A stretch of 64,000 bases of DNA, taken from positions 6,403,001-6,467,000 of the forward strand of contig CM028920.1 in the NCBI GenBank assembly GCA_016801845.1, read 5' to 3'. Source of the DNA: Polydactylus sextarius. Lineage: Eukaryota > Chordata > Actinopteri > Polynemidae. Below, piece after piece: positions 40,601-50,530 of the stretch; position 1 is the first letter of the stretch, and every line of letters begins with the position of its first letter. A model generated the notes under the pieces. That model saw nothing but the letters and a program-made list of their open reading frames with translations, ran no database searches and had not been told where the DNA came from. Made by a program: the position numbers and the translations under genes.

Positions 40601-41188
40601 CAATCAACTGCTTGTTCTGGTTGTAAGCAACACTGAATGCCACCACTGCAGACAAAAGACAAAACAAAACATGATGTAACAAAATTCTTTGAATATGAAC
40701 ATTGCATTTTTCGTACCATTATTTTGAAAGGCGTTATGAATCCGGAAGTATGGAGTAGTTTAGTTGTACCGTTCTTTATGTCTTTTTTTTTTTTTGCTAA
40801 TATTTAAATAAAACATAACTTTATAAGGGAAAACACCCCATGTGAAGGCAAAATGAACTTAAACATTGAATGCATTTTTCACACAAGTTGTAACTGCAGC
40901 GTATTCACACTTTAAATAAACCCACGTGTCTTAAATGCGGAGCGTTTTTCTAGAAAGGAAAAGCTCAGCTCACTCACAGTAAATAAAGGCGACGGAGCGC
41001 AGCAGCACGATACGAGTGAGCCAATAACTTCCGGTCTGTAACGACTCGACTCTCTTGTCTGTCTCCGAGTCTTTACTAGTCTCTGCTCCATGTTCGCTGC
41101 CGCTGTCCGCGGAGTTTGTTTCTGTCTTTCTGTTGTCCACACGTCTTCTCCTCACGGAGCTCTCTGAACTCTCACTGCCCACCGCCAT
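17449..41188 (-). CDS. lmf1: lipase maturation factor 1 (11 exons, 577 aa)
   Basis: Coding exons are 41188-40978, 40645-40336, 38738-38728, 35972-35824, 27902-27837, 21948-21781, 21193-21013, 19786-19633, 19009-18826, 18480-18368 and 17635-17449. Their lengths sum to 1734 nt with phase kept at every GT-AG junction. Recognisable LMF1 phrases include NQNKQLIGERGLMPC, WYSFGWESQLLETGFL, IKIRGDKCWRDLTCMDYHYE, SPWWFHRFETLSNHFIEL, VSGNLSFLNWLTIVPSLACF, NLLSSRQVMNTSFDPL, CLISPYHYRLDWLMWFAAFQ and EGKWWLRKRIGAYFPP. The length is close to the human protein (567 aa). LMF1 is a multi-pass ER membrane protein needed for folding and dimer assembly of lipoprotein, hepatic and endothelial lipases. The N-terminus (MAVGSESSESSVRRRR) is hydrophilic and precedes the first membrane segment encoded across exons 1-2. 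It is transcribed away from sox8, as in human 16p13.3. Confidence 0.95.
20740..20990. repeat. dispersed GGTCA-type repeat copy (lmf1 intron 7)
   Basis: Diagnostic phrases are 'cagttcatccttgaggtcaaacagacg', 'tgccaaatttg', 'ttttgtgaggccacagtgatctgac' and 'tgagatattacattc'. The same phrases recur in about ten places in this window. This copy has a decayed palindrome (gaggccacagtgatct). Confidence 0.6.
22330..23045. repeat. microsatellite-rich stretch with (TG)n(GGT)n (lmf1 intron 5)
   Basis: Pure TG lies at about 22568-22606 and is followed directly by GGT repeats to 22622. Shorter CA and TG tracts lie near 22335 and 22942. The open frames through it translate to Cys-Val or Thr-His repeats and are not genes. 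Confidence 0.85.
23270..23700. repeat. dispersed GGTCA-type repeat copy with perfect ERE palindrome (23472-23486)
   Basis: It shares 'gcagttctatacctccaccaacc', 'aaaacatgtcttgtgaggtcacagtgacctt' and 'gtgccagtgtcatgaaatt' with other copies. Positions 23472-23486 read AGGTCACAGTGACCT, a perfect AGGTCAnnnTGACCT palindrome. A second, imperfect site follows near 23562. Confidence 0.7.
24600..24900. repeat. dispersed GGTCA-type repeat copy (lmf1 intron 5)
   Basis: Phrases such as 'aaaacatgttttgtgagtgacctt', 'gagttcatccttaagttcaagtg', 'gaggtcactataaccttgacc' and 'acaagaataggacagacagacaac' identify the family. The palindrome is decayed in this copy. Confidence 0.6.
25190..25211. repeat. (AATAG)n short tandem repeat
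   Basis: About four copies of a five-base unit, followed by AT-rich sequence in lmf1 intron 5. No other feature was seen here. Confidence 0.8.
25212..27055. other. lmf1 intron 5, no further gene recognised
   Basis: Intronic sequence between exons 27902-27837 and 21948-21781. It holds A runs at about 26321-26346 and short unsupported open frames (for example 25543-25824 and 26047-26322). No exon-like homology to LMF1 or another family was noticed. Confidence 0.4.
27060..27460. repeat. dispersed GGTCA-type repeat copy with two ERE palindromes
   Basis: Positions 27101-27115 read AGGTCACGGTGACCT and 27268-27280 contain GGTCACAGTGACC. The surrounding phrases ('gacctttgaccaccaaatc', 'gtttgtgccagatttagtaagatctcatgacgttcctgagatc', 'gaatgacacagctgcacacac') define the family. 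It begins with 'actagaattgctgcctcgcg' and ends with 'ggctgtcgcgaggcaggga', which look like inverted ends. Confidence 0.7.
29060..29310. repeat. dispersed GGTCA-type repeat copy (decayed)
   Basis: Recognised by 'tgtgcgaaattttaagatatttactcaatgggatcttaagatatgacattc', 'aaaaacatgttttgtgaggt' and 'tctggtcaccaaagtctattaatttcactcttgagtgtatatcag'. The GGTCA palindrome is lost. Confidence 0.55.
30766..30804. repeat. perfect 16-bp inverted repeat, A7 loop
   Basis: GACCCCTCTTTCTCTC (30766-30781), seven A residues, then GAGAGAAAGAGGGGTC (30789-30804). The arms are exactly complementary, giving a 16-bp stem within lmf1 intron 4. It has a strict purine/pyrimidine arm bias. Function unknown. Confidence 0.95.
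32080..32210. repeat. 'gctaagctaacc' type teleost repeat
   Basis: The phrases 'ttagctagcttactttgctattttgttgttttgccagc' and 'cctttgcgctaagctaaccacc' resemble a short repeat common in fish introns. The same words in opposite orientation occur near 31665-31790 ('aaagctaagctaatgctaac', 'gctatgctaacaccaagctcctagc'). Confidence 0.4.
34190..34610. repeat. dispersed GGTCA-type repeat copy, inverted orientation
   Basis: Phrases occur as reverse complements: 'tcactgtgacctcacaaaacatgcttttggcc', 'acgtgaacactatatctcaagaccatg' and 'aaggtcactgtgacttcacaaaaatgttttggcc'. The site near 34527 (GGTCActgTGACT) differs from the palindrome by one base. Confidence 0.6.
36144..36465 (+). mobile_element. truncated Tc1-like transposon copy A (lmf1 intron 3)
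   Basis: It starts with the terminal sequence 'actgatcagccgttactttatgatcactgaca' seen in related fish elements. It then jumps by internal deletion to a transposase remnant (LTPVHSPKHLQWIRE, then CTKMHFGKKAKWWRQ-like, then LGPAIHVAVTVT). It ends where copy B begins. Stops and deletions mean it is inactive. Confidence 0.7.
36466..37574 (+). mobile_element. Tc1-like transposon copy B, decayed, with inserted repeat
   Basis: The left end is 'cactgctcagctataacattgattatctcatcacaatgg'; the right end is 'gtggtcataatgttatggttgatcagtgtat', an inverted counterpart. The transposase remnant includes RTATVAQIIEKVHVGSDGKV and SWETLGPAIQVHVTVTHTIY, matching the helix-turn-helix and catalytic-core order of Tc1-type transposases. 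It carries frameshifts and large deletions. A second repeat is inserted at about 37230-37450. Confidence 0.75.
37230..37450. repeat. short interspersed repeat nested in Tc1-like copy B
   Basis: The run 'attcacatacatttacataccaatg', 'gccagcgaaggcaacttggggttcagtatcctactaaaggacag', 'gaatggaaccaccaatct' and 'gtggacgacttgctctacctactcagcctcagcc' matches a widespread teleost repeat ending in a 'ctctacctcctgagcc' block. It interrupts the 3' part of copy B and is therefore younger. Confidence 0.55.
37800..38720. other. lmf1 intron 3 remainder, nothing recognised
   Basis: Intronic sequence before the microexon, with a T run at about 37904-37920 and no recognisable repeat or exon. Confidence 0.4.
38728..38738 (-). 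other. lmf1: lmf1 coding exon 3: 11-nt microexon
   Basis: On the minus strand TCTCTGTCTAG precedes the 11 bases GTACTCCTTCG, which are followed by GTAAGTG. Exon 2 ends in TG and exon 4 begins GTTGGGAG, so joining gives the residues Trp-Tyr-Ser-Phe-Gly-Trp-Glu-Ser, the conserved WYSFGWES of LMF1. Skipping it would shift the frame. Both neighbouring introns are long (about 1.6 and 2.8 kb). Confidence 0.9.
39240..40330. repeat. lmf1 intron 2 repeats: GGTCA-type copy and a TTAAA-ended element
   Basis: About 39240 begins 'ttaaaggtgctatatgcaag' and 39300-39510 holds a GGTCA-type copy ('gtcacagtgtccttg', 'cagttcacgcttgagccaagg', 'tgtttctgagatatc'). About 39987 begins 'tttaaaaggtacaatgtgtag...gacatctagtgg', resembling the ends of the element at 12154-13725. 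Boundaries were judged by eye. Confidence 0.45.
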
Positions 41189-42041
41189 GTTGAAAGAGCA
41201 CACAGTCACGTGCCTGAACAAACACGGAAGTGAATATTAATAATAATTATGATTATTATCATATAATATGAGGTTGTTATATAATAGTATAATAATAATA
41301 ATAATAAAATAATTATTACTGTTATTTTTATTCTACTTCAGGCTATTACTTCTTGTTATTAGAAATTATGGATAAAATGTAACATAAGGAAAATATACAA
41401 CAACAAATAATAATAATAATAGTAACAATAATAGTAATAATAATAATAATAATAATAATGATATATGAGGAATTAAAATAAAAAATAATTTGTAGTGTGC
41501 GGGGGTATAGTGAATACTATAGTATTTACCATAAAAACTATAGTGAAATATTATATTTAGAATATGGTATAAACATTTGTTATTATGTTTGCATTAATAT
41601 GTACGTGTGTCTCTATTCGTTACAGTAGCCGAGCCACAATAATTCTAAGCACTGAGCCCTATTTACATTTAATGTAAATGTGTTTGAGTTGTTTTTAATA
41701 ATAAAATTCAATTTCCCAATCTATTTAATCTCTTACAATTTTCTTGTGCCCCCTCCTGTTTCTTCTTGCCAAACTAGGAGGAACTCTATTGGTAAAAACG
41801 TTGCAAAAGCCAATAGGACACGATGGGTGGAGAGACTCGAAGTCTAAAAGAGTTAAAAAGCTATTAAACTCCGTCTTTCAGTGAAAGAGGGTGTGGGAAG
41901 GAATGACAAGTTCAAGACAAGATATGAGGGATTTTACTTGATTTGGTGGTGTAACGGTCTGCACCCAGTAAGTTGTGCGCTTTTACGCGTTTTGGAGAAG
42001 TTTGCAGGACTTAGGGCGACAATTGAATCATCATTTCAGTC
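41189..42041. promoter_or_regulatory. lmf1/sox8 divergent intergenic promoter region
   Basis: 853 bp separate the two start codons, so both promoters must lie here or within first exons. An imperfect (AAT)n microsatellite occupies about 41238-41460, nearer lmf1. CTATTGG (41786-41792) and CCAATAG (41810-41816) form an inverted pair of CCAAT boxes with 17 bp between them, about 230 bp from the sox8 ATG. A TATA-like 'ttaaaaagctattaaac' follows near 41853. Transcription starts were not determined. Confidence 0.55.
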
Positions 42042-44352
42042 ATGACAGAAGAGAACAGGTCATCCTCGGAGCATCCGTGCAGTCCAGCGGGCAGCGACAG
42101 CTCCACGACCCCGCACTGTTCGGATTCAGAGTCTCTCGCTTCTCCGGTGGGGTCGGACGCGCATGGCACCGCAACCGAAAAGACGCACAAGCCGGAGATG
42201 GGCGCGGAGGACGAGCGCTTCCCCGCCTGTATAAGAGACGCGGTGTCTCAGGTGTTGAAAGGTTACGACTGGTCGCTGGTTCCGATGCCCAGTCACGGGG
42301 AAAGAGGACTGAAGAGTAAACCTCACGTCAAAAGGCCGATGAACGCGTTCATGGTTTGGGCGCAGGCAGCGCGTAGGAAACTGGCGGATCAGTATCCTCA
42401 TCTGCACAACGCTGAGCTCAGTAAGACGCTGGGTAAACTGTGGCGGTGAGTTACAGGACACTCAGCTTCAAGTATTAAACACTTACAACTACACGCATCT
42501 AACCACCACAACAGGTTCTGTTTCCAAGCCCAGATCATGATTTCGATTAAGAATCTTACTTTTTTTTAAATTTTGGAACAATGACAAATCTTAAACGCAA
42601 ACTTACATAAAATCAAAGAGATTTTGCATATTTCAAAACAACACAAGGAGAATTACTTCACTCCTGGGAAATAAAAGCTCATATGAGAGTCAAGGAAATT
42701 ACATTGTAATATGGTTATTACATTAGGTTAAGTGGAATTTTACAGTTGGTGCTGGTCAAGGTGGATCAAATTTAAATTATTTAACATGGTCTTGGGTGGA
42801 ACAACAATTATAAAAAGTAACATATCTAGTAACAATATCTACAGGATAAATTACAAGTACAAATTTACATTTAATATTTCCCTCTGAAAAGTAAAGAAGA
42901 GTATATACAATGACTTCAATGAAGCTGCACTCAAAACTAATAAATAAAAGACAATATTATTCTTACAGTTAAATTGTTCAACTGAGCTATCAATGTATAG
43001 TGGCTGCAAGTGCATAAATGTTACTTAATTATATAATTATATTAATGTCATGTCAATGTCATTTCTTGACTGGTATTTTATAGAAACAATGCTTTTTTTC
43101 ATAATTAAAAAGGTTCCAAAATCTTAATATTTATCCAGTTTGGAGTATATTCATTTATTTATTTATTTATACTGTATAACTGAACGTAGTTGTTGGTGTT
43201 AAAGAATCCTTCTCCTCCCCCTCCACCCTCAGGCTTCTCTCTGAAACAGAGAAACGTCCTTTCGTAGAGGAAGCAGAGAGGCTGAGGCTGCAGCACAAAA
43301 AAGACTACCCAGACTACAAGTATCAGCCTCGGAGACGCAAGAGTGGCAAACTGGGTCAAGGCGACTGTAGATCAGGTCTGATCCAGCAGCAGCAGCATCA
43401 GCAGAGCTTGTATAAGACAGAACTGGGGGTGGCCAGACTGGCCGGGGCAGGGGACATACACCATCATTACCATCCAGAAAGAACAGGTGAGACACTGATC
43501 CAGATCTTTCTTTAAATACCTTTATAAGGTCGTTCTCATGTCTGGAGATATTCATTGACATTTTCATTCTTTTTGTTTCCAGGTCAGTCTCATGGTCCTC
43601 CAACACCTCCAACTACCCCTAAAACTGATCTTCACATGGGGAACAAACATGACTCCCACCGGCTTGTGGACAGCAGCACCGGGTCTGTTCCCTCCACCAC
43701 CCGTCAGAACATTGATTTCAGCAACGTGGACATCTCGGAGCTCAGCACCGACGTCATCAGCACCATCGACGGATTTGACGTACATGAGTTCGACCAGTAC
43801 CTCCCTCCGAACAGCCACAACTCTACTGTTCTAACTCCACCAGATACCAGCCACATACATAATAACCCCTCTGGGTCCTTCAATCTACCAAGCATCCAGT
43901 GTCACTCCCACAATACTTGGACTCCCAAAACGTCTGGTGGTGCTTCCACTGGAATGCAACCATCTTGTTGCAATCGTGATGCCCATGAGGACACATGCCA
44001 CAAACCTCAGATTAAAACTGAGCAGATGAGCCCGGGTCACTACAGCAGCTCCTCCTCCTCCACTCCACCACCACCACAACCAGAGTACACCTCCCTTAGC
44101 TCGGGAGAATGTCCATCCTCCAGCTCCTCCACGACTTCCACCAACCAACCTGACTATGCTGACCTTCAAAGCTCCAGTTTCTACAGCACCCTCTCCGGGT
44201 ACCCTGCCAGTCTGTATCAGTACCCGTACTTCCACTCCTCCAGGGGGCCCTACGCCACACCGCTTATCAACAGCCTGGCCTTGGCACCACCTCCACACAG
44301 TCCTCCCTCTGGTTGGGAGCAGCCTATCTACACAACACTCTCCAGGCCTTGA
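42042..44352 (+). CDS. sox8: SoxE transcription factor, sox8-like (3 exons, 475 aa)
   Basis: Exons are 42042-42445, 43233-43486 and 43583-44352, with GT-AG junctions and continuous frame. Residues ~57-83 form the SoxE dimerisation motif (ACIRDAVSQVLKGYDWSLV). The HMG box is ~95-173 (HVKRPMNAFMVWAQAARRKL, then YPDYKYQPRRRK), split by the intron after KLWR as in other SoxE genes. The K2 region follows (GPPTPPTTPKTDLHMGNK, then NIDFSNVDISELS and FDVHEFDQYLPP). An IKTEQ SUMO-type site and a Ser/Thr/Pro-rich transactivation tail ending QPIYTTLSRP complete it. SoxE proteins bind (A/T)(A/T)CAA(A/T)G and act in neural crest, glia, gonad and cartilage. sox8 rather than sox9 or sox10 is chosen because lmf1 lies head-to-head next to it, as SOX8-LMF1 do in human. 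Confidence 0.93.
42446..43232 (+). other. sox8 intron 1, no feature recognised
   Basis: AT-rich intron interrupting the HMG-box codons, with short (ATTT)n at about 43153-43167 and a pyrimidine tract before the acceptor. No conserved element could be identified by eye. Confidence 0.5.
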
Positions 44353-45070
44353 AGAAGAGGATACAGTCAAACTGGTCATATGGACAAAGATCTATTGTGA
44401 AGAAGAAAAATGACAATTTTTGGAGATTTGTTGACATTTTTACTTCTAATAAGAGTTTGACTAATTTGAATTTCTGAGGGCCAGTGCAAGCACCTGTTGG
44501 CCAAAAGGCTCATATTGTCCTTGAATGTATTGTTACATTTGTTCATTTCATGGAAAGAAGATTAATGAAGGTTGAGTGTTTTGACTCTCAACACAATGAA
44601 AACGTCTGTAAAATTCCAATTTAGCCCTCATGGTAGATTAATACCTTTCATTAAAACTCCACATTGATGAAGTTGTGTGTTAGCACTTTATGTTTAAGAT
44701 AGGGTGTTACAGACTTGCACTTAATCTGACTAAAATAATTTTCTCCCCTGCACAGTCTACTGAATTACATTTGGATTAGAGTTTTGACAAAAGTGTGTTT
44801 TGTGAGGTCACAGTGATCTTGACCTCTGACTGCCAGAATCTAGTTACTGACAGTTGACTTACTGAGCTTCTGACTTACTGTTGCTAATGCAGAGACAAAA
44901 TGAAGAAAAGTTCATGATTTGCATGGTTGCTGAGAGTTACAGTAAATTCAAAGCTACATGCTAGTTACATCTTCATGAAGATTTGATGAACATGAGGGCT
45001 GGGTACATCAAGCTAGTCAGCAACTATTTATTGCTTAGGTCCAGTTATTTCCTTGACTCCTTGCAATAAA
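44353..45070 (+). other. sox8: sox8 3' UTR with candidate poly(A) signal at 45065-45070
   Basis: Sequence downstream of the stop is AT-rich. The first canonical AATAAA I noticed is at 45065-45070, giving a 3' UTR of about 0.7 kb. A GGTCA-type repeat fragment lies within it at about 44785-44840 (gaggtcacagtgatcttgacc), one base from the ERE palindrome. The actual end is not proved. Confidence 0.45.
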
Positions 45071-48000
45071 AAATCAACCTATTTAAATACCAAACAAATG
45101 AGACAAAAGATATTTATTAGTGAGCTTCAGAGATGCTGTTGGGCAAAGGTTTTTATACCTGTGGCCATAACTGAGTTAGTTTTTATGTTTTATGTGTTTC
45201 TGCCAATCACCTCTTAGCTAGTGCAAAATATGAGCATGGTTTTGGTTTTCTTATTAATCTCTAGGCAAAAATGACTCAAAATATATGCAATTGAATAGAA
45301 AAAAAACTATATATTTACATAAATTTGACTGATTTGTAAAACAGAATCAAATACAGCTCTTTAAGAAATTGTTTTACAGTTCTACTCAGTTGATTTAGTG
45401 CTTCCAGGAAAAATGCCATCAGATGTCATGTCATTATGTGTGTAGTATAACCATCCTAGTGATTTCACAGTGCGTTTTTCTTTCTGACACATTTAGGTGA
45501 CATTAGGTGCAGGGTCCCTGGGAGGAATGTAAGGGTCAGAAACACAACAGTAGTCACGCTCAACAGCTTCAAATCCGATATCACCGAGGTATTTTCTCCT
45601 ATGGCTGGACTCTTAACTCTTCTTATACTCTTACTGCTGACCTGTCCCTCACTTCATTTCTAGTTTCCAGTCCAACAGCTGCTCATGCTGGGTTTCCTGT
45701 GAAGAGATTAGCTAATTTCACAGTCCCAAACTCTGGCTTGGATTATAGACTGCAGGGTCTGATGGACGGGGCAGCTGGACTGGGTTTTCCAGAGGCACTG
45801 TAAATATCTACAAGAAATGCTACATTGATTTATAACATGGAAAAATGGTTCAACATATTCACCCAGTACAAATTCAGAGTGTTTAAAAAATCTTCTAAAT
45901 GGTTGAAAACATATAAGAACAGTGGGTTAGAAGATAAAAAATTTGAAATTAGTTGTTATTCTTACAATATTCAGGCCAAACTACTACTTACTGAAGCAGC
46001 AGTGTTACCATTACTAAGCATTTGCTGCATGGGCCAACGCCTCTCTGACCATATTATCTTCAGGACAAACATGCTGGCTGGCCAGCCGAAGTCCCCACCC
46101 GCTTTTAAACGCTTCCTGTGCGGGTTCGACCTGGCTGCTGCAGCTCAGTGGCTCCCTGTCTCAGCAGTTTACCATGACAACCTGGTTGCCAACGACAACA
46201 CGACAGCCAGACAGAAGCAACATTGATTTTACCCATAATTCCATAAGGCCTTGGAGTCGGCGTGTGCATATGTGGAAGTTTGTGGAAGAGTGGCGAGATC
46301 ATCAGGTGACATTTGCACCAGTAGACTTTCAGTCAACACTTTGTCCTGACTGTGAGTAAATAACGCTACATGTTGTTGGCTTCTTCATACAGTGACTGGG
46401 GAGCGCCATCTACTGTAATATAGTGCAAATGAATAGCCTTAGGCATTTACAGGTAGGCTGGAAAAAAAAATTGGACTACTGCATCTTCTGGACTGACTGC
46501 ATAAAGTTCAGTGAAAGATGAACACAATTAAAAAATCCAGTATGAAGAGTCTCAGTACTTTGGCATTACATGCCAAGGCTTGACAGTGGAAGGAAGTAAA
46601 ATGTGTTTCTTCCTTGGTACCGAACCCTAACCCTTGATATGTGATTCCCCTTACCTTAACCTTACCTTATCTTTAACCCTGACCTTTATTTAAAATGTGT
46701 TATGATGTTCAACCTGACTCCAGGTGGTGTATGCAAACACCAATCTAGCTTGTTCTCCTAATGTTCAACATGACTCTGCATAGCTTTTTTTCCCCAAGTG
46801 TGTAACAACCTTCAAGTCTTGAAACAATTACCACATTTGGTGCATTGATGGTGCGGGAGAGCAAGACATATTTGGCCATAGTTTACGATTCACATAATTT
46901 TCACTCCTAACCCCTGATTTACTAATCTATTTGCATTTCTCCACTTCAGGAAAATACATCCATTCACATGTTTGTTTCCAGCTGCATAAAGATATTGACA
47001 CCATTCTCATGCCTGTGTATCAGAGCAGGTGTGGAGCTAGAGGCAAAGGGCAATTAGCCTACCTTTGCATAAATGATGGAAAAAGGACAAAGTAAAAAAA
47101 ACAATCTGCTTTGCTATCAACTTAACATGTATTCTATTTGAATACAACTGGAAAATAAACAGAAATTGAAAGACAAGTGACACTAACACTCTCCTAGTTC
47201 AAACTCAATACTTAAGCACACATACTACACTTGGTAACCACCAACATATGTTAATGTTCCTCAAAAGTGAGTAAATGTATATGAAAAGAGGAGTATTTAT
47301 GGAGTATATGCAAGCGGTTAACATCTACTCTCAAAGGTAAGTGGCTATGAAAAAGGGTTTTGAAACTTAACAACTTTGTCGTAAAACAGATATTGATACA
47401 ACTTTAGACTGCTTTCTTTCTTTTCCCATCTTCAGTTAGAGTATGTCAAAATTGGGTGCCCTTGGTTTTATGATAGGCCATGAACCTTGAAGGGAATCAT
47501 GAATGTCTGTACAAAATTTCATAGAAATTATAATAGCCGTGTAAATATTTCTGTCTGGATGAAAGCAGCGGACCTGGCTACTGACAGAGATTGCCAAGAA
47601 TATGTGTTTTCGTTTCAAACCTAGACACAGGCTAATGAAAAGTATGATTATGTTTTATGTTACTTATGGCATAAGACCATAGATGGGGATCCTGTGGTCC
47701 TGCTGAATCAATTAGAAATGTTCTTCCTGCTCAAGCCACATATACTGTTCACCTGTACTTCCCATCATCCACCAGACATTCCTCTGGACCTGCACCTAGG
47801 CACTGTACAGTCTTTTCTACATGATCATGCACTCAAGAGCCAGAAGAACTTTGGATAAGTTCAATCAATGTGTTTTTGTACAACTATGGATCCTTGAAGT
47901 CAAAGATATCAGTCTTTCTGCAGGATAGATTTTCTTCATTGTTTCAAAATATATTGGTAAGAAGTTATATTATAGAAGCAAAGATGGCAGGTATTAGGTC

Positions 48001-48641
48001 CAGCAATGTTGGTGTTTGCTGTATGTATTGCACATAATTTAAAAGAAAGAGAAAATTCTTGAGAGAATAAGTGAGGTTACAGCTGTCAACTCACCTGCTT
48101 CCTGGTTATCCTTGTGGAAAAAAAGACTTTTATCCTTGGTAATTGTCTTGAAGATACATTATTTACCACCAGTCCTCAAAATCCTTGATCAAGGTGTTAG
48201 CATTTGGCATGTTTCCACAGATTAGACAGTTAAAAAATGACATCTCTGGTTTTGATTTTGATTGATTGTACCAATGATTAAGTCATAGGGCTAACTGTGT
48301 GCACTATGCACTATAAATCAGAACAAAAATCTCAAAACTCTTTAGATTTAGGTGACATTAATCTTTTTGTTTTTTGGTTAAAGGATATATGGCCCCCCAT
48401 TAATTGGCAGGATTTCACTGTCTTCTCAGGAGCATTTCACCTTTATGATCTGACACTGAAAATATGAAACACAAGGGCTCCATCTGCTGGACAACAGGAC
48501 CTTATAGAGGCACAAGAATTGTTGCTGATGTTGTCATGTACACTTAATGTAATGGACGAATACATTAAATTTAACTTCAGAGCATAACCGTGGTTTATAA
48601 CCCTGCTTGGGTCTTCTTTCTTCTTTCTCAAATTGAATGCT
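45071..48641. other. sox8-adap1 intergenic, no gene recognised
   Basis: Low-information AT-rich DNA. Open frames at 45507-45803 and 45825-46226 have no family motifs, and 'gagcgccatctactg' near 46403 resembles a fish repeat. The stretch 46620-46760 has 'ccctaaccc' and 'ccttaacc' words typical of decayed repeats. No exon was found. Confidence 0.45.
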
Positions 48642-49340
48642 GTGGTATGCACAACATTATGATCACTGACAGGTGAAGAGAATAACACAGATTATCTAAT
48701 TGAAATGAGATAATCTGTATCACCAGTATCAACAAAATTGTTCCAAGAAAGGGAAACTGTTGAATCAACATCAGAATCATGGATAACTGGGGCTCAATCA
48801 AATTGCTGAAAAAGTTACTGCTGAGTCTGATGGAAAGGTGCAAACCAGTCATGGTGTCCATACTGACCCCTGGTACCAGGATGCACTATGGGAAGAAGGA
48901 AGGTTGGCAGAGGAAGAGTGATGCTTTGGGCCAAATTTTGATGGTAAAACCTTGGGTCCTGCCTTTCATGTAGATGCTATTTTGACATGTATCACATACG
49001 TAAGTATGGTTGCAGAACAAGCACACCCCTTCATGGAAACACTATTCCCTAATGGAAGTGGATTCTTTAAGCAGGATAATGCCCCTGCCACACTGCAAAA
49101 GTGGTTGAGGAATGGTTCAAGATGTTGCCTTGACTCTTGATTCCCTAGACCTCAAATCATTTGAGGATCTGTATAATGTGTTGGGACAAGTAAGTCCTCT
49201 CCTTGGAAACACCATCTAACAATTTGCTACTATGTCTTGGTGCCAGATAGTACAGCACCTTCAGATGTTTAGTGGAGTCCAGGCCACGACAGGTCAGGTC
49301 ATTAGACAAGCGGTCACAATTTTATGGATGATCTGTTTAT
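48642..49340 (+). mobile_element. Tc1-like transposon copy C, decayed
   Basis: The left end is 'acaacattatgatcactgacaggtgaagagaataacacagattatc'; the right end is 'gtcacaattttatggatgatctg'. Transposase remnants include IKLLKKLLLSLMERC, MVSILTPGT, and HPFMETLFPNGSGFFKQDNA followed by a Trp-Leu-Arg stretch, in the order expected of the family of copies A and B. Multiple frameshifts are present and it is inactive. Confidence 0.7.
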
Positions 49341-50530
49341 TGTACCCATAAATATAAGCAATAAATAGCTAAAATAAATCTGATTATTAATGATTGCAAT
49401 AAAAGCCAGCACTGTTAAAGTAAGACCCCAGTTTTAATAAGTCAAGATTGTCCTTACCAACTACTGAAGTGTCTGAAACCCTGGTTTGAAGACAAATCAG
49501 ACACTTGCCACTTGATTTCAGGTTCATCTGTATTGATGTTAAGATTTTCATAATGAAACAAACTATCACTGTGATTTAAGGATCAACGCAGTAATGTGTC
49601 TTTAAAACAAGATGCAAAAATGTAAATAAAACGGTTGTATAAGTGTTATATAAATTACAATCCTGTCACATTACAATCCTTTAAAGCAGCAATAACTGTC
49701 TACGATGATTCAGTATGTTCAACAGTACAAATAAATAAGAGAACAGCTGTCAGATGGAGGTTTTTAAAAGAACCATGTCTGGATGCAGATCAGCCACCTC
49801 CAGGTTTGTTAACAGCGACGGTGATCACTGAGTTGGTGTGTGTGTGGTTTTATTAGATGCATATTTGTTGTTAACAGCACTTTGTAGATTCAGGTTTTTA
49901 TCGAGGCTGTAAGTGCCACAGGTTCAAACCTCACAGCGTTCTTGACGGAAACAAAAATAAAAAAAGTCACAATTCCACGCACACGTTAAGCCACTGTCAT
50001 CAAAACTGTACATTCAATAAATTAACAATGCATTGTCTTTGTTAAGCAACCAGTGAAATGACTCTAGATTACATAATTACATTAGATTACAGGTAGAATG
50101 AACCATTCACAAGACGAAAATCCAGAAGGGAAAAAGGGGGAAGCTGCTGCAGGATGAGGGCCCACATGGCTGAGAAGAGAGGGAGGGGGGGTGGTTGGTT
50201 GGTTGGCACAGTGACGCGTAGCACAAAGTTGGCAGGTGCATTGTTGATGACATCACCTAACCTTTGGCCCGCATCACCTGCATTTCACCGTGGGAAAGGA
50301 GTCAATGTAGAGTTTGACCGGAACATTTCTGTGTCTGCTGTTTCTTTGTTGTCAACTTCACCCTCCAACTTGACACAACCCCCACCTCTATGGTCACACG
50401 CTGGGGGTCATCTCCAATCTTACTGAGACATTTGAGGTTTTTTTTTTTTTTTTTTTTGATTTTTTCTTTATTTTTTTGTGTTTTGTTTTTTCTTTTTTTG
50501 TTTTTTTGGAATTACGACTTCTTTCCAACT
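49341..50530 (-). other. adap1 3' UTR and downstream flank
   Basis: This lies downstream of the adap1 stop (50531-50533, minus strand). Minus-strand AATAAA words occur at 50467-50472 and 49849-49854; either could be the poly(A) signal. A long T run (about 50439-50457) would be an A run in the transcript. The end of the message is not resolved. Confidence 0.4.

Noticed and set aside
40362..40679. 105-residue open frame on the plus strand
   Set aside because: It is antisense to lmf1 exon 2 and shows no independent homology.
42042..44352. Alternative naming as sox9 or sox10
   Set aside because: The domains fit any SoxE gene, but the head-to-head lmf1 neighbour is characteristic of SOX8. A SoxE phylogeny would be decisive.
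43885..44379. 164-residue open frame on the minus strand
   Set aside because: It is antisense to sox8 exon 3, Gly/Trp-rich, without family motifs, and explained by the base composition of the sox8 coding strand.
45507..46226. Two adjacent open frames downstream of sox8 as a possible new gene
   Set aside because: They have no recognisable domain, no consistent splice sites between them and no promoter signals; the composition looks intergenic.
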